This document shows, piece after piece, positions 37,401 to 50,822 of a DNA stretch of 64,000 nt (its first letter is position 1; each line of letters starts with the position of its first letter). Both the position numbers and the translations under genes were made by a program. The stretch is from assembly GCA_013398295.1 (NCBI GenBank), contig VZSF01006858.1:1178819-1242818 (forward strand), in the 5' to 3' direction. This DNA is from Chionis minor. Its lineage: Eukaryota > Chordata > Aves > Charadriiformes > Chionididae. The notes under the pieces were generated by a model, which did no database searches, had not been told where the DNA came from, and saw only the letters and a list, made by a program, of their open reading frames with translations.

Positions 37401-40400
37401 TCCTGTTTAATGGCGGGGAAATGCAAGGTTATTCAACCCTTTATTAACTGCATTTCTATTTTAGCCCTCTTCAGTAAGCTGTTTATCAGATTGAGAGTCA
37501 GTCGTTGCACAAAAGAGCAAAAAAGACAAATGGTAGGTAGATGAACACTCAATTCTATTGATAAAATGTTCAAAATAACAATTCATACCTTTGAAATCAT
37601 GAGATTCACTTACAGGCATCCTTAAAACTGTATGCTTTGAAAATTGTCTCACAAATGAGGTAGGAGATGTTCTGCTTGTCTCGTGACTCTTGGACGTGGA
37701 GTTTATGGAGGATGCTGAAACCACAAGATTTGTAATAAAAGTCTTAAGAGCTGGCATCAGTAAATCACATCACCCCATTTCACAAATAAGCAGCTGAACC
37801 AGAACTTTTGCAGACCAGATTATTAAGATTTCAGGGCTGCGTATTCAGATGGCCAATGCTGCAATTAGGGATAAGTTTTCCTGACCATCTAAGCTTGTAG
37901 GTGAGACCCAGATTTCTAACAGCACTCATCTGCTGGTACTAACCGATCATACTTTCAGATGATTTTAACATTTCTTATGTTAGGGTTTTTGAAAATATAT
38001 CTTCTATATTGGTGCTGAAGAGGGAGCTGATAGCAGGTGCATGCTCCTTCCAGATCCATGCTCAGCTGAAAGACATGCCCAGGGAGCACCTCTACTGTAA
38101 TTCACCTGCGTAGAGGCAGCCAGCCCACAGGACCAGGCAAGAGCTGGTCTGAGCTACCCTTCCCACCCCTCGCCTCCATGAATACACGTAGTGTGGGTGC
38201 TGCATCCATGTGACCAACTGTTTTGTGCTGCAGATCTGCTCCTATCGCACTGTACTACTTGCTAAGATCGGCATAGCCATCTTCAGCAGAATTGGCACTG
38301 TGCTGTTGAAAACATGATTTTGGTGGCAGATCTACAGTGCCTAATGGGGAATGGGGCAGAAACACAACTCGGAGTTCTTTCATCACTGCGGACTCTGGGA
38401 ATAACGCGGATAAAGGTTTCCCTAGCGGGGGCTGTAACACCATGCTCACCTAGTCCTACTGCTTTCAACACCACCTCAGTTTCAGTGCATACTGCTGCAC
38501 CGCGTCACGAGATTGTACCAAGATGAAGTTGAGGCTAGGAGGACTTCTTTGCATGTTGATGCTCCTTTGCAGGCTGCACTGTCCTTTCTTACTGCGGATT
38601 GTGGAGGGCACAATAATTTCCCAGGACGCCGCTTTGAGGTAGCCAGAGAAACAATCTTTTTTGTCTCCATTGCCTCCTAAGGTTAACAAGGTAGCAGTCA
38701 TCACAGAAGGGTTTATTCGAGCTAAAAGAATGCCAGGCAATACAGAGTTCGAAGAGAAAGGTAGCAATTTCCAGTGGAGGAGGGAGAGGGGAAATCAAAG
38801 AGAATGTAAAATGCAGAAAGAAAGTAATTCAGATTTCCCTGTGCAATATACATTGATAGTAATTGCTAGTTGCACAGTGGGCTGAGGGCGATATATCACA
38901 AACAAAATTAATTTCTCTCACCTTGTGCACATTTTTTTCTCACGGTCATGGTCCACATGCTCTTACGTTTTGTTCTTGCTTCACAAGGGAAGTGCAGAAT
39001 ATTTCAATAAGTCTATTGTATAAAAGCAATATGTAGGACAGACTTTCCCTTGATGTAAGATGCTAAAACACTTGCACAAAGATAAGTAAATTAGTTTTGT
39101 GCAAAACAGTGCTCTAGTAGTTTGAGGAGAGCATGTGGGAAATAGGAGAGAAAACCTAACAAGGTTTCTTATTCTGTGGCTATCGCCATGGTATCTGAGC
39201 ACATTTCATAGCAGATAGGGACAAGTTTTGGGGCTGGCAGCGGTTCTGAAACTTATTCACATGGAATTGATGAAGTATATGAAGACTGTATCTGCACATG
39301 TCCAAAGGAATAAAGAATCCTGCACATTAGGGGGAAAACTCTAGCAGATCTGGTGTTTTACTCCAAGCATTAACATTTAATCTTAATGCCTTCCTTCCTG
39401 GAGAAACAATTATAATATGAATCCAATTCAAAGCCCAAGGAAATCAGTGTTGTTTCCCCAAATACATTTATTTTTGGCTAGATTCAGTGTCTGTAACCCC
39501 CTCTTTTGAGACATTAAAACATTTGACCACTAGGGCAAGTCTGTTCATAATGTACTACCATCTCAGGACAAACTGGGATGAGTTTTAACAGATCCTGTCA
39601 TATACAGGATAGGTCCCTATCCACTGTAATTCCTTTTTTAAAAAACATTTTAAATTTATTTCTGCATTATGAATGCAAAATTGTGTGTGAATGATTATAT
39701 AGGTAGCCTAGATACCTGCATCATACACTGCAGTTTTTTCAGTAACTACCTGTAGGCCTGTGGATAAGGGCTTTGAAAATTCTACCCAGAATGCAGTCTC
39801 TCTTTAGTCCTTGGCTTTGTTCTTATTTAATCTAAATTGAGAAACCTATTAAAACTTGAAATGAGTAGAACTTGTAAAAGAAGAAAACCACCAAACAGCA
39901 AAGCAAGACTCAAAATTAGTTTCAGCATTTTAATGCAGAATGAATTAACAAAGGTACCCAAATAGGTATCTTTTCAACATCACAGACATCTAAATCATTA
40001 CAGTCCTCATTAGAGTGGCTAATGTTTTCCAAGCTTAAAAAAATTTTAATAGGTATTAAACAAACACATAGCAGAAAATTTAAAAAAAAACCCAAACCAC
40101 CAAACCAAGCACCAAAGAAAGCTGCAGAAAATCTACTCCAAGTCAAAGGACTTATAAATCTTTTTTGTTACTTTTGGATGTTTTTAAGAAGTACATTAAA
40201 GAATTTCCCTCACTCCCTTTTCTTAGATTTATCCAAACTAATATTTTAAAAGGAAGGTAAGTAGAATTGTCATTTTCAAACACAATGGTAGAACTTAACA
40301 TCTGAGTTTAATTAAATATGAAAGTTAAAAAAGCAGTTACATAAAAACATGGCAAATTGAAAGATTTTTTTTTTAGAGATTCAAGGCAAGAAAACCAAAT

Positions 40401-43400
40401 CTCCAAAAACATACATATCCCAAAATTTGCACAGCATGTAGATTAAACACTGCTTTCTAAGGATATCTATAAAATGTCTATGAACTCAAAATAGGCAAGA
40501 AGGTTCTTCTAGAAGAGAAGACCATCCAAGAGAAAGGATTTTTTTGTGCCTGGAAGTGCACTGACTAGTGCAAGCTCTATTAAAAATCCATACAAGGGGC
40601 TAAACCAGAATTGTTTGTTCTGCTGAGGTCCTGGAGCATTGACTATACTTTGCGGTTTTGGTTTTGTATTTCCCAGGCTGAAAATTCTCTGTATTCTCAG
40701 CCCTTCTTTGGCACTATCTTGTGGCTGAAAAGAAGAGAGCCACCAGTCAGGCCAGCCCTGTGGTTGTTAGCTCCTGTTGAGGAAAAGCAGCTACCTGAAG
40801 CCTGTGAGGAGGCACTACCACCTAATCCTAGTACCCTGACACTTTGCCCATCGCTATATACCGTACCAAATGCAATGCGGTCTAGGCTAGGCAGCTCTGG
40901 CAGTAGTTCAACCTGGTAGCTTCAGAGCTGGGGATGCTGCTGCCTTTAGTGACCATCCAGGATTCGTTCCTTGTTATTTTGCTGAATTTGACTACTCCTT
41001 TGTGCCTAGAAATACAGCAATTGCAGAAGAGACTTACACATGCATTAGTAAGTATGCATGCAGATGATTTAATATTTTTAAAAACTCAGGATGTAGCTAC
41101 AGAACTGTGAAGCTACCTGAAGACATGGCAAGAGATCGGGCTGAACTGCTGGAAGTAGACTGCCACCTATACCCTAGCTAGCAAGCCTCTGTCTAGCTTA
41201 GCTTTATGTGTGTGCTATACTTTTCACAGTTCTCTTCGTGTAATGGCAATGTTTCCTTAAACTGCCAGGTCACTTGAGAGGACTTGTCCGGGAACTTTCT
41301 TTCTGCTCTTCCTTGACTTTGGTTTTTCCTTCATCTCAACCAGAAATTATTTCGATGGGAAAGGCTTTATGGCAAAGGTGGTATTACACAGCAGAACTTG
41401 GAAGAAGAATAGAGCACTCAAAGAAAGCGGTTAAGGATTGAATTATCAAAGGTTCCCATTTACTGGAAGGGGGAAAATTTGCCCTGTAGCTTCACAGAAA
41501 CTAGAAAGTTCAGATGATCCAGAAATAAGTGGCAGATAAAAATTAAAAGAAGAATCAGTTCCAACACCCATAGGGAAATGACCTCTTCTGTACTTTATAG
41601 AGTCTCCACATTAAACAGATGAAATACAGTGCAGAGTTTTAAAAAGGTGTGCTTTTTTCTTTTTTTAAAAAAATAGATTTCTTCAAAGAAATCGTTTTCA
41701 ATATATTCCTAAAAGGGCACTGCTACATGTTTATCTGAGAAGGCTGAGGGCATGTTTTGTGCAAGCCAGACAACAATGCCACCAGTCACATGCAATTCAG
41801 TTCTTCAAGAGAAGTTCTCTCCAGCATAAGTCCTATTCATGCAGGTTCAGTTCAGACATATTCTGGGAAGGACATGTCATTATCCAGTAGTAAAAAAAAT
41901 AATTCATATATAATAAATTATGTAGAGGAAAACTATAATATGTTCAAGAAAACTGTGCATTTTGAATTCTTGTTTCAAATGCCTTTCAAGCATTTTCAAC
42001 ATGATAGACTAAGATAAGCAGGCAATTCACATGCTTTCGCTTTATGCCTTACTCTAAATGAAGTTTTCTTTGCTTCCTGTGCATCACTAGTTTCTGTTAA
42101 GGCAAACTCAGTTTGGCACAATGGTCCTGATTTTTGCTGCTTTGGACTGCTTTAAATCACAATACGTGATCTAAATACGAGCCCTACAAGTGTCTTGAAC
42201 AAAGATTAACCAGTAAATCCCAATGAAAGCTATACTTATGTTTTCTCTAAGCATGTGATTGAGTTAACTTTAGTTTGCTTCACTGTTGGTTTTCATTTCT
42301 TTATTTTTCTTTTGGAAGCATTGCTTCTTAAGAAGCTTAGCGTCTTTGCACCATACTTCTCTATCAGCTACATGGATAGAAATCCAAAGTAAAACCACTA
42401 GAGTGGCTTTTGAATTTCACTGTTGTAATTTACAGAAAACTTTTCACTTACTCTACATCTGTTGGTAATGATTCATAGATCTGAACAGTATTAGTAACAT
42501 ACTGACACCTCATCTTCAACTTCTCTCTTCCAACTTGTCTTAGACGTGTCATAGAACATGATGATGTTCCAAGCAAAGGACATTTTGTGCCTTAGCAGAT
42601 TTCATTGCTTGGATTTGAGCACAACAATGGAAGAAGTGCCCCGGCCTGTTTTCCTTGTGAGGGCTGTTGCGTTGACATATTAAAGTCCTCCTCGCCTTTA
42701 CTGATGTTAAAGAGCAACGTCTTAGTTCTTTCTTCATTAGTCAACTAATCCAGACACAGCAGAAATCATCCTACCGTGCTTTTATTGCTCCTAGCTCTAA
42801 TGGTTGTGCTGACATTTCCAAAGCGTAATTGTGTTATTTCTCAAAATCTTTTTAATTGTGATTTTTACATCTGACAAGCATACTGTTCCTTATGCTGATG
42901 GTACATTATGCAACGCTCCTTTAATTTCTGATGTGTTTGCCAATTCCAAGATGGTGTGGGCTCTTCCCATCAGGCACAGAGGTAGCAATTTTTATTAAGG
43001 AATAAAGCAAATAATTCATTGTTTGAATTCAGTTGCCCCAAGCTCACTCTCACCTCAAAACAGTGAGTCATCCAGGTTTCTGCTTTTGAATGAGCACCAG
43101 AACCAGTAATGAGCTACATGCATCAACTGTATTTACATTTTTATACCAGAGCAGGTGGTGGTTACATATGACTGCAAAATATAGGCTTCATAAGGAAAAA
43201 AATTCTCAATGAGATTTTCACATTTTCTCATTCATAAGTTAACAATTGCTAATAGTTTAATTAAGTACAAGAGATCACGACTGTTCTGCTCGAGGCACAG
43301 GAGCATTTTCAGTAGGTGGAAGGAAGAGGGGCAAAATTGCTTCTGGAAAAGTTAAAGATTAATAATCTTTGAGAAACAGAAGAGCTGAAACTGAACGGAA

Positions 43401-43870
43401 CTCCAAATAAGAGTTTCAAGATAAAAGACCATATGTTTTGACAGCACGTTTACTGAGTGTGCAGACTGTGCAAGAGAACCGGGTCCCCAATAATCTGGGT
43501 TAGGGACAGCCTGCCAGTGGCACAGTGAGGCAGCTCAGATTTGGTCTCCACACCAGTAGACTGAACACAAATCTTTAATTTCTGCCTCCTGTGTCTTGAT
43601 AAACTTTCGCATCTGTGTTGCCTGTTTCAGAAATAAATATTTTTATTTACTTATGTCTTAACTTGGCTTGAATGAAGAGTGATTCTGAAGGAGCTGGGCG
43701 ACAGCAGCATTCAATACGCCTGGGCACAGAGAACTCTAATCAGGGCTCTAGATCATCCTCTACATTTCACCATGACCTAGCACACTTGCATCTGATTTGA
43801 GAATCAAAACAGTCAAAGAGGCAAACTGTCTTCCAGTGATCAGCACTAGCCAGGAAAGCTCTCTGGCAGG
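34409..43870. other. Intergenic, no gene recognised
   Basis: About 9.5 kb with no recognisable exon. A short (GCT)n run is at 35405-35421, a hairpin-forming inverted repeat GATTTCTT-CA-AAGAAATC is at 41676-41693, and an A/C-rich tract starts near 40080. A plus-strand frame at 40611-40919 (102 codons) has a somewhat higher GC content than its flanks but no known motif. Confidence 0.55.
35405..35421. repeat. (GCT)n microsatellite
   Basis: Nearly six GCT units, followed by GCGC. Confidence 0.9.
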
Positions 43871-43875
43871 CAGCA

Positions 43876-43919
43876 ATATATATATATATATATGTATATA
43901 TATATGAGGGATATATATA
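43876..43919. repeat. (TA)n microsatellite
   Basis: About fourteen TA units interrupted by one G, then gaggg, then another short ATATATATA run. It resembles the TA-rich sequence that borders the assembly gap at 16475. Confidence 0.95.
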
Positions 43920-45600
43920 AGCCCTAAGGGTCCTGCAACACCCATTTTTACTGGGGAGCTGACTCTTTCATGGGCCATCACCTGATGACAGCAGAGGATT
44001 ATTTTAATGAAGTATTTATTATATGTTAGATTTTTTCCATGGAAAAGGTAATATATTTTCACATCCTCATTTGGGAATGTGTTCAGGCCATAGGATGGAA
44101 AGTTTATAAAGTTCAGGTTTGGGGATAATTCAGAGCTGTCCAACACTCTTTATAACTTTCCCCACCTTTTCCCACTTTTGGAAAAAAGTGGATCTGTGTG
44201 CTGCCATGGCAGGTTTTCAAAAGTGTCAGTATTTCTCTGAAAATCACACAAAACATGTCTTGATTTTACAAAAGCTTCAAGAACATCCATAACGTGGGCA
44301 TGTGATGGTCAGTGTCCTTAGCTACTTTTGCCATAAAATATAAGGGGCCTTTTTCAAGAAGAAAAAAATCTCTGGTTAGCCAAGGATAACAGCATTAATA
44401 CTGGATCTTACGCAGTCCTAATCTGAGCAATACGAGTGTACCTACTACTTACATGGAAATTTAGTCATTTTTTTACTTATCACTGTATCTACAGATTGAA
44501 TAGCACAAGTATATCCACATTTTCCTGCAGGCTGGAAATTGTGTGGCAGTGGAAAGAACAGAAAGAGAGGAAAAGAGCTTGTAATGAATTTTCTTCTGCT
44601 TTCATTACATGAGAGGGTGAGCTGACAAAGTAAGTACAGCTCTAAAAAACACTAGTTGAACCTTGAAATAGCGTGTTAGTTAAATGTCCTGCCTGGATTT
44701 TGAGCAGAGGAAATATTGGAAAAAGAGTGTTCTTGACTAATCATTATTATTTACAATGGAACCTGAAAATTTCGGTCTGAGGTATTCAAACATAAAATTT
44801 GTTAAAACACCAGTAAGCTGGAAATAAATGGTCTGTGAATGATTCTGCAGCTTTTTCTCTCTCTTTTTTTTTTTTTTAACTTCTATTTCAAGTTTTATTT
44901 TCACATGGACCTTTTCTTACATCCAGCTACCCTCAGTCCTTATACTGCCATGCTCAGGCAGCCACAAACATCTCTGCTCTCCAGCCATGCTTCCTTTTTT
45001 CCTCTAACAAGTTGCAGCATTTTCTTGTGTAGGAGATGCCCGAGTGATGTGCAACACACACTTGTGTGCACTGTTTGTATGCTTACTGACTCCTCATTTC
45101 TTCAGCGTATTCATTAAGGGGATGTTAAGCAGGTCCTGGGCTTTGGTGATTAAGCCAGCAATGGAGAAAGGTAAATGTCGATGTTTAATTTATTACCACC
45201 ATTATAAATCCTCATAGTATATACTGGACTATATTATGCCACTGAGTTTTAAACACGCACATTATGCTTAAGGGAAACTGCCTAGAAACCAATTACATTA
45301 CCTTTCTAGATCTGATTTAGACCATATTCCTATGAGATATACAAGGACCTGAGATTTTAATGCTGATTTACATAGCACACAGTTAAAACAGTTCACTACC
45401 ATTTCTATTAAAAAAGGTATGCTGGTAAATCCATGCATTAATAGGAGAGTCTCATAAAATTATTGATTTTTTTTTAAAGTACAATCACTTGATGCTGTTT
45501 TTTCATTAATGTTTCCTCTCTCTTTTTCAGTTACATGGATACATATCGTGAAACTTTTCTACATAAACTATAGTTAGAATTTTTGTTTTAATCTTAGGGC

Positions 45601-45624
45601 TTTTTTTTTTTTTAAAAAAAAAAA
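45601..45624. repeat. T13A11 block
   Basis: Thirteen T followed directly by eleven A, a self-complementary block that can fold on itself. Run lengths may be inexact in a draft assembly. Confidence 0.9.
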
Positions 45625-46674
45625 GATACTTTCAACTGCAAGGTGACCTGTAGTTAGAACTGTCAGGAAAAAAACCGCAAAAAAATAGTGCAAGGAAGAA
45701 TTGTGAGAGAATCTCAAGAATTAGTAACATGGCAAATATATCCGTTCAAAATACAAACACTATATAAAAATGTTTGCACAGGATATAAAAATAAACCTAT
45801 AGGTATATGCAGTACAGTAGGGATGACTGAGGTTGTCCGTGTTCATTCATGGATTTAAAATTGCCAGCCTGTCTCCCATCCCAGACAGTGTTGGAGATTT
45901 ATAAAAAGAGCATAGGGAACTGGAGCAGGCATATAGAGTTTTTCTCCATGGCCAACCCAGCTTGCATCTGAGAGAGTCAGCAGCTCAGGGGCTGTCTGAG
46001 TAAGAGGCTTCAAAGAGACTGTTGTATTTAGTAGCTGTCAATGGAACTACATTACTTCAATTCTGTTTAATTCTTTTTGGAGGCTATTTATACTTTCAAC
46101 CTTCTGTGATAACAAGGGTGTTAGAACATCTCTGACTCCTTCTGATATGAGAAATGGGAATAATAATCCTGATTTGCTTTCTTCCTCCTACCTTTCATGA
46201 TATGATGTACTTCCAGCAAACCTTCTTCTACCTGCCTCTTTTTAAGGGTGGAGTGTCCTCCTGTATATCTCTTCTCACATGGAACTGATCCATATTTCTA
46301 TCATTCTTCTCAGTCTTTAAGACAGAGAGACGACAGTCTCAAAACCGTTGCATACACGGGCAAGATACTTCGATTCCATTCTATTTCTAATTGTTTCTAA
46401 CATTTAGTTTACCTTTTCTCCCACTGCTGATATTTTTGGGGAACAAGCATCAAGACCACAGCGGCTCCCAGATCTTTCCCTGACAGGTAAGAGCTAATTC
46501 AAAGCCTATTGCTGCACCTGCTTATTTTAACTCAGGTACACTACTCTGCACTTATCAATAGCGGAACCTACCTACTTGTTTTATCACTCAGCCAGTTTCA
46601 CAGCATCAGGAGAGCCTACTGCAGTCCCTCAGGCAGCTTTGTTTTGACTATCCTGACTACTTCTGTAGCAATTG

Positions 46675-46845
46675 CAAGTGGTGGCACCCTGCGATGGCCC
46701 GCTTCTGCAGCCCACGCGCCGGCTATGCCCAGCGGCACCAGTCCTGAGCCATCTCCAACTCCAGAGCCGTCTCCCTCCTCATCCTGCTCTCCCCCGGGAG
46801 AAGTGACTGCTCGCCCCCACTCCTGCTCCCTGCCTTTTTAAAGTC
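46675..46845 (-). promoter_or_regulatory. GC-rich patch with TATA-like motif on the minus strand
   Basis: On the minus strand a TTTAAAAAGG string (46836-46845) is followed downstream by about 160 bases rich in G and C with several CpG. This layout is like a TATA promoter. The plus-strand reading gives a Ser/Pro-rich tail (EPSPTPEPSPSSSCSPP) in a 110-codon frame, which follows from composition. Nothing downstream was recognised as a gene. Confidence 0.2.
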
Positions 46846-48381
46846 ATGCTCTTCCCTAAATCCTGATCAAATTTGGAGGGGGACTGAAAAATACTGCAAT
46901 CAAAGGATCTTCTTGTCCACTAGAGGGAAGTACCTCCATAATTAGGATTTGTTGCACGACCGTACGGATTGAGGAAAATAATCTATGTTTCTAAATTGTG
47001 AGGTTAACAGTCATTTTGAACTTTAATAGTAATAATTAAATGCACAAATGAACAACTACTTTTCGTAAGGACATTGACACATTAGGTAATAAATAACCTT
47101 TTAAATTGAATTGCGTTAGGCTTACCTTAATGCAGGCATCTCTGTCCAATAAAAGCTTGCTTATGGCTTAATAGATGCACAGGAAATTGCTCTAGAAGAA
47201 CAATTAAAGAAAATGAAGATTAGACTCGTATTTCTAGCAAAATCTGTGTTGTATTCAACTCCCTTAAAGTAGAAATACCATTAACATTTCATGAAATGAT
47301 GTTAAATTACTTTCAAATAATTGTCACTCTAACTAAAGATGAGTCATAAAGAGAAGTCACCTGGATAACGTTATATTTATCTCTGCACTGACACATGTAA
47401 ACCCATCCTTTTTCATTCTTCTGCTATTTATATGGTACTATCAAAGAAAAACTTTAGAGGTACTGATCTACTGAAACATTTAAGCTTATCGGTTATTTCA
47501 TAACTTTGAACAGAGTATGCTCACAGCTAGACACCCACTGTACATGAATACTTTATTCCCAAAAAGTTTAGGAACTTACATGTGAGAGGACCGGGTCATA
47601 TACACGCACAGCACGACAACATTACATTCTCGTTTTAGTTTTTTTCTTACTAAACTCTGAGAGACCGTACCAATTTTAGCACATTTCAGAAATGCATCAG
47701 CAAAAGTAGTACTGCAATGTCTTCAAAGACTGATCATTAAAATCCTCCAGAAGACTTAGCAGCTGATAACATTTCAGACATTAAACCCTTGTGCAATTGC
47801 TCTCTAGTCAAGTTGAATGAGGCTTGAGCCCCTACTTCACTGAAACCATCGCTATTATGAATTCTCATGATCAAATAATAGTCTAAGAGGAATTTAATGA
47901 AAAACCAAGTGTAACAGAGAGCTAAACTCACTATTTTGACCCAACTTATGTTGAGATCATATTGCAGATGTATCTGATCCAAATGCCTTAAGTTTGTCAC
48001 TTAGCTGTCTCCGGGGCAAAGGAATTCTCATTTTACTATATTAAAAAAATTGTGATTTTATTATAAAGGGAAAAAATTAAATAAGTGAGGAACAGGTGAC
48101 AGGATGCCATAACAGTGACTCTCATTCTTCTCTACAAGAGCTCTGCAGTTGATGTTTCACTCAGAGTCAACCCACTGAAATTCCGATGGCTTCAGTTCTC
48201 TGGATTTCATTTGAATCCATTGTACAGCAATGTTCAGCAAATGTTCCTACTGTTTGCTTCTATCAGTTAAAATGCTTTAATATACTGCCAGGAAAGGACA
48301 ACTTCTCTACTTCTCCTATTTCATCATATTGAACCATTTGTGATTTGGGATGCTGCTACATGGGAATTACCAACCCAAAGT

Positions 48382-48395
48382 GGGGGGGGGGGGGG
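48382..48395. repeat. G14 homopolymer
   Basis: Fourteen consecutive G on the + strand at the left edge of a GC-rich patch. Its length is likely variable and error-prone. Confidence 0.95.
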
Positions 48396-48514
48396 CACGA
48401 AGCTTCCAGACTATCCTAGCAATTCTCCCTTTATGTTTTCTAAGGAGAAAGTGGGGTTGCATTTGTCCTGTGCTTCACTATTTTCTCCTTCCCTCTGTCT
48501 GTGCTGCATTATTG

Positions 48515-48830
48515 CCCCGGGACAGCAGAGCCTCCCGATGGTGCTTCCCAAGCTGCCCGTGCCGAGGCTGCCCAGGGAGCCGCTCTCACCGGGGTGGCAT
48601 TCGGGAGGACTTTTCCTGCCCAAAAACACCCAGCCAAGAGGATGCAGCCTCTGTATGCACACAGCCCCCCTGCAAAGCAGTTCTGGAAGAAGAGCGGGGG
48701 GCAGAGGCCACGCACTCTGAGATTCCCCCCCTCTTCTGGGGGGTTGGCACACTCTTTTCCAATATTGCGCTGGGCGCAAACAGGAGTGCCGGGGCCTTAG
48801 CTGGTGCATTCAAAACAGACCACAGAAAGG
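48515..48830. other. GC-rich block with overlapping open frames on both strands
   Basis: A GC-rich block with long overlapping frames in several phases, including a 177-codon plus-strand frame at 48350-48883 that starts with a true ATG and a 132-codon minus-strand frame at 48411-48809. No known domain is visible in any of them. The plus-strand frame runs through the G14 tract, so any length error there would shift it. Overlapping frames on both strands are the usual effect of few stop codons in GC-rich DNA. Confidence 0.4.
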
Positions 48831-50582
48831 TAAACCCACACTGTCAAGGTTTTTACAGACTATTTCCTTCAACCGCATGGTAGAAATGATTGAAATATAA
48901 AAGCAAAACATTGCCTTTGTGATTTTTATTTTTTTTTTTAAGCTTAACACAAAATGACAGTTGACTAAACAGTTTTACGCAAAATTTCCATTTCCATTTG
49001 AAAGGCTTACATTTTCAATAAACATCCCTTCCAGGCTCTCCTCCCAAAGTCGGGCTTTGTTCTGGAGAAGCCCTCAAACACTGAAATAAACATCACTTCC
49101 AAACTGCCTCCCCCACTTCACTTTCTCCTTCACAGCTCTGACTTATAGATAACCTTCCAAGCTTCAACTTTGCAAGGTGTTTTCCACTTCACACCAGCAA
49201 ACTGTTAAACAAATGACTCGCCCGCAGTGAACTCTGCTTAATGAGGTTTTTGCTTTAGGTTCTGTTCCGGGCGCAGACTGAAAAAGAAGATGATCACTTA
49301 CCACAGAAGAGTCGCTGCTGAGTTTTGAGCAGCAGAACTGAGAGTGAGTGGTGCACAGAAGGTAGCGTTTGAATGACATAGCTTCCCATTGAAAAACAGA
49401 GAATTTTGACCCAGCTTTCCGAAGTCTAAAGCCTGTAATTAACAGTGACTAGACTGCTTAAGGCTAACGGATTCCCCGTGTAGCCAGCCTATCATTTTAT
49501 TTAAACTATAATGGAAGTGAAATGCTCCCTCCACAATCAGCAGGTTGTGGCAGCGGAGCAGAAACAAGCGCAGAGAATAGGTGGGTGTTCTTTCGCTGGG
49601 TATCAAAACCTCGCTGAAGGAAACGTGTTTTTCTTTGTAAGAATACAATGGGGATGGTGAAAAGAGCGATGCAGGATTTCAGAAATAGAGTGCAAGAACA
49701 ATGTTTCACACTGAATAGGTCAGAAAGGGGTCCCTGCTGTCTGAAGACACACAAAGCTATGCCTGGCTTATTTTTTTTGCTGCATGCAGCATTCATACGG
49801 CTTCAGACATACGCCCAGGCTACTCAGTGCGGAGTGGGATGGGTGATGCGTTAGACTGCTCAGGGCTGGCTTGTCCCTTAATCCTTCTCTGTCTTTGTCA
49901 AGTGTCCTCCTACAGAGTAACCGAAAGGTAGAATTTCCAGGAGTGGCTGCTAATTTAGAGTCCTTCAAGTGGTTTTGTGCACACACCTAGAAAGCCTAGC
50001 TGGTAAAGACAGAGGTCTGAGCAATTTGCTTCATTGGTTTCCAGGGGAAGCTTTGCATTCCTGCATGCTTTGGAAGAGCGTGACATCAAACAAATCTAAC
50101 TTATTTTTCTTGTTTTAATAATACCATGCTTGACAACCTTTCTTAGTCCTGATCTCCACACCTATAGTATCTATAGTAATATCACTAGCAATCTCTTCTG
50201 CATAGATATTTAGACATACAGGCAAATAATATTACATTGAAATTCTTAAATACAAAGAACTAACATCGACTGATAATAGAGATTTTTTTAAAGGCTCATT
50301 ATTGATAGGCCTATTTCTTGACCTTTAAAAAAGACCGTGCCATACTCAGTGTATCTTGGGTGACTAGACATAAGCAGAAAGGACATCTGCTAACACTGCA
50401 ATAACTCAGGCTGCAACATTATTTCCATTATAACTGTCTTTCGCTGGTGATTTTCATTCATAACTTCCTGAAATATTAATCAGTGATGAAATTTATTATG
50501 CACCTAGGGCTCACTCTTGCCATACACGTAGCTCTGTGGCCCTAAGCTGGCACTAGAGCTTGTATTCACATGCTCTTCTAGC

Positions 50583-50822
50583 ACAGAATCAAAGCAACAG
50601 AAAATAGGGCTGGAAGGCACCTTAAGGGATCGGCAAGTTCATCCCCTGACATTTCTACCCCATGGGTGGATAACCATACATTTTTCTCATTTATTATTAA
50701 CAATCTCCAATGACCGGGGAGGTTACCAACACCCCCATTCTCAGGCCTCTATGTGCTCCCTATTGGGGCTTCTTGTGTAGAACCTAAGCCTTCTGCTGGC
50801 AACCCATTATTTTTATTTTGTC
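50583..50822 (-). mobile_element. CR1 LINE 3' fragment, antisense
   Basis: Reads as a CR1 3' end on the minus strand. On the + strand it opens acagaatcaaagcaacagaa and gggctggaaggcaccttaag, the complement of the usual CR1 terminus, and ends with a degraded cccattatttttattttgtc that matches the complement of the gacaagagg...aatgg block. It is considerably diverged. It abuts the next CR1, which has the opposite orientation. Confidence 0.75.

Larger units (their letters stand above)
43920..50582. other. Intergenic with GC-rich patches, no gene recognised
   Basis: Contains a T16-type run near 44864-44877, a T13A11 block at 45601-45624, a GC-rich patch at 46675-46845 and a G14 run followed by a GC-rich patch at 48382-48800. 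A minus-strand donor-like CTGTG|GTAAGTG lies at 49296-49306. No conserved protein family was recognised. Confidence 0.5.

Noticed and set aside
47737..48000. Minus-strand frame ending FNLTREQLHKGLMSEMLSAA
   Set aside because: The end looks protein-like, but there is no known family, and the acceptor upstream is not convincing.
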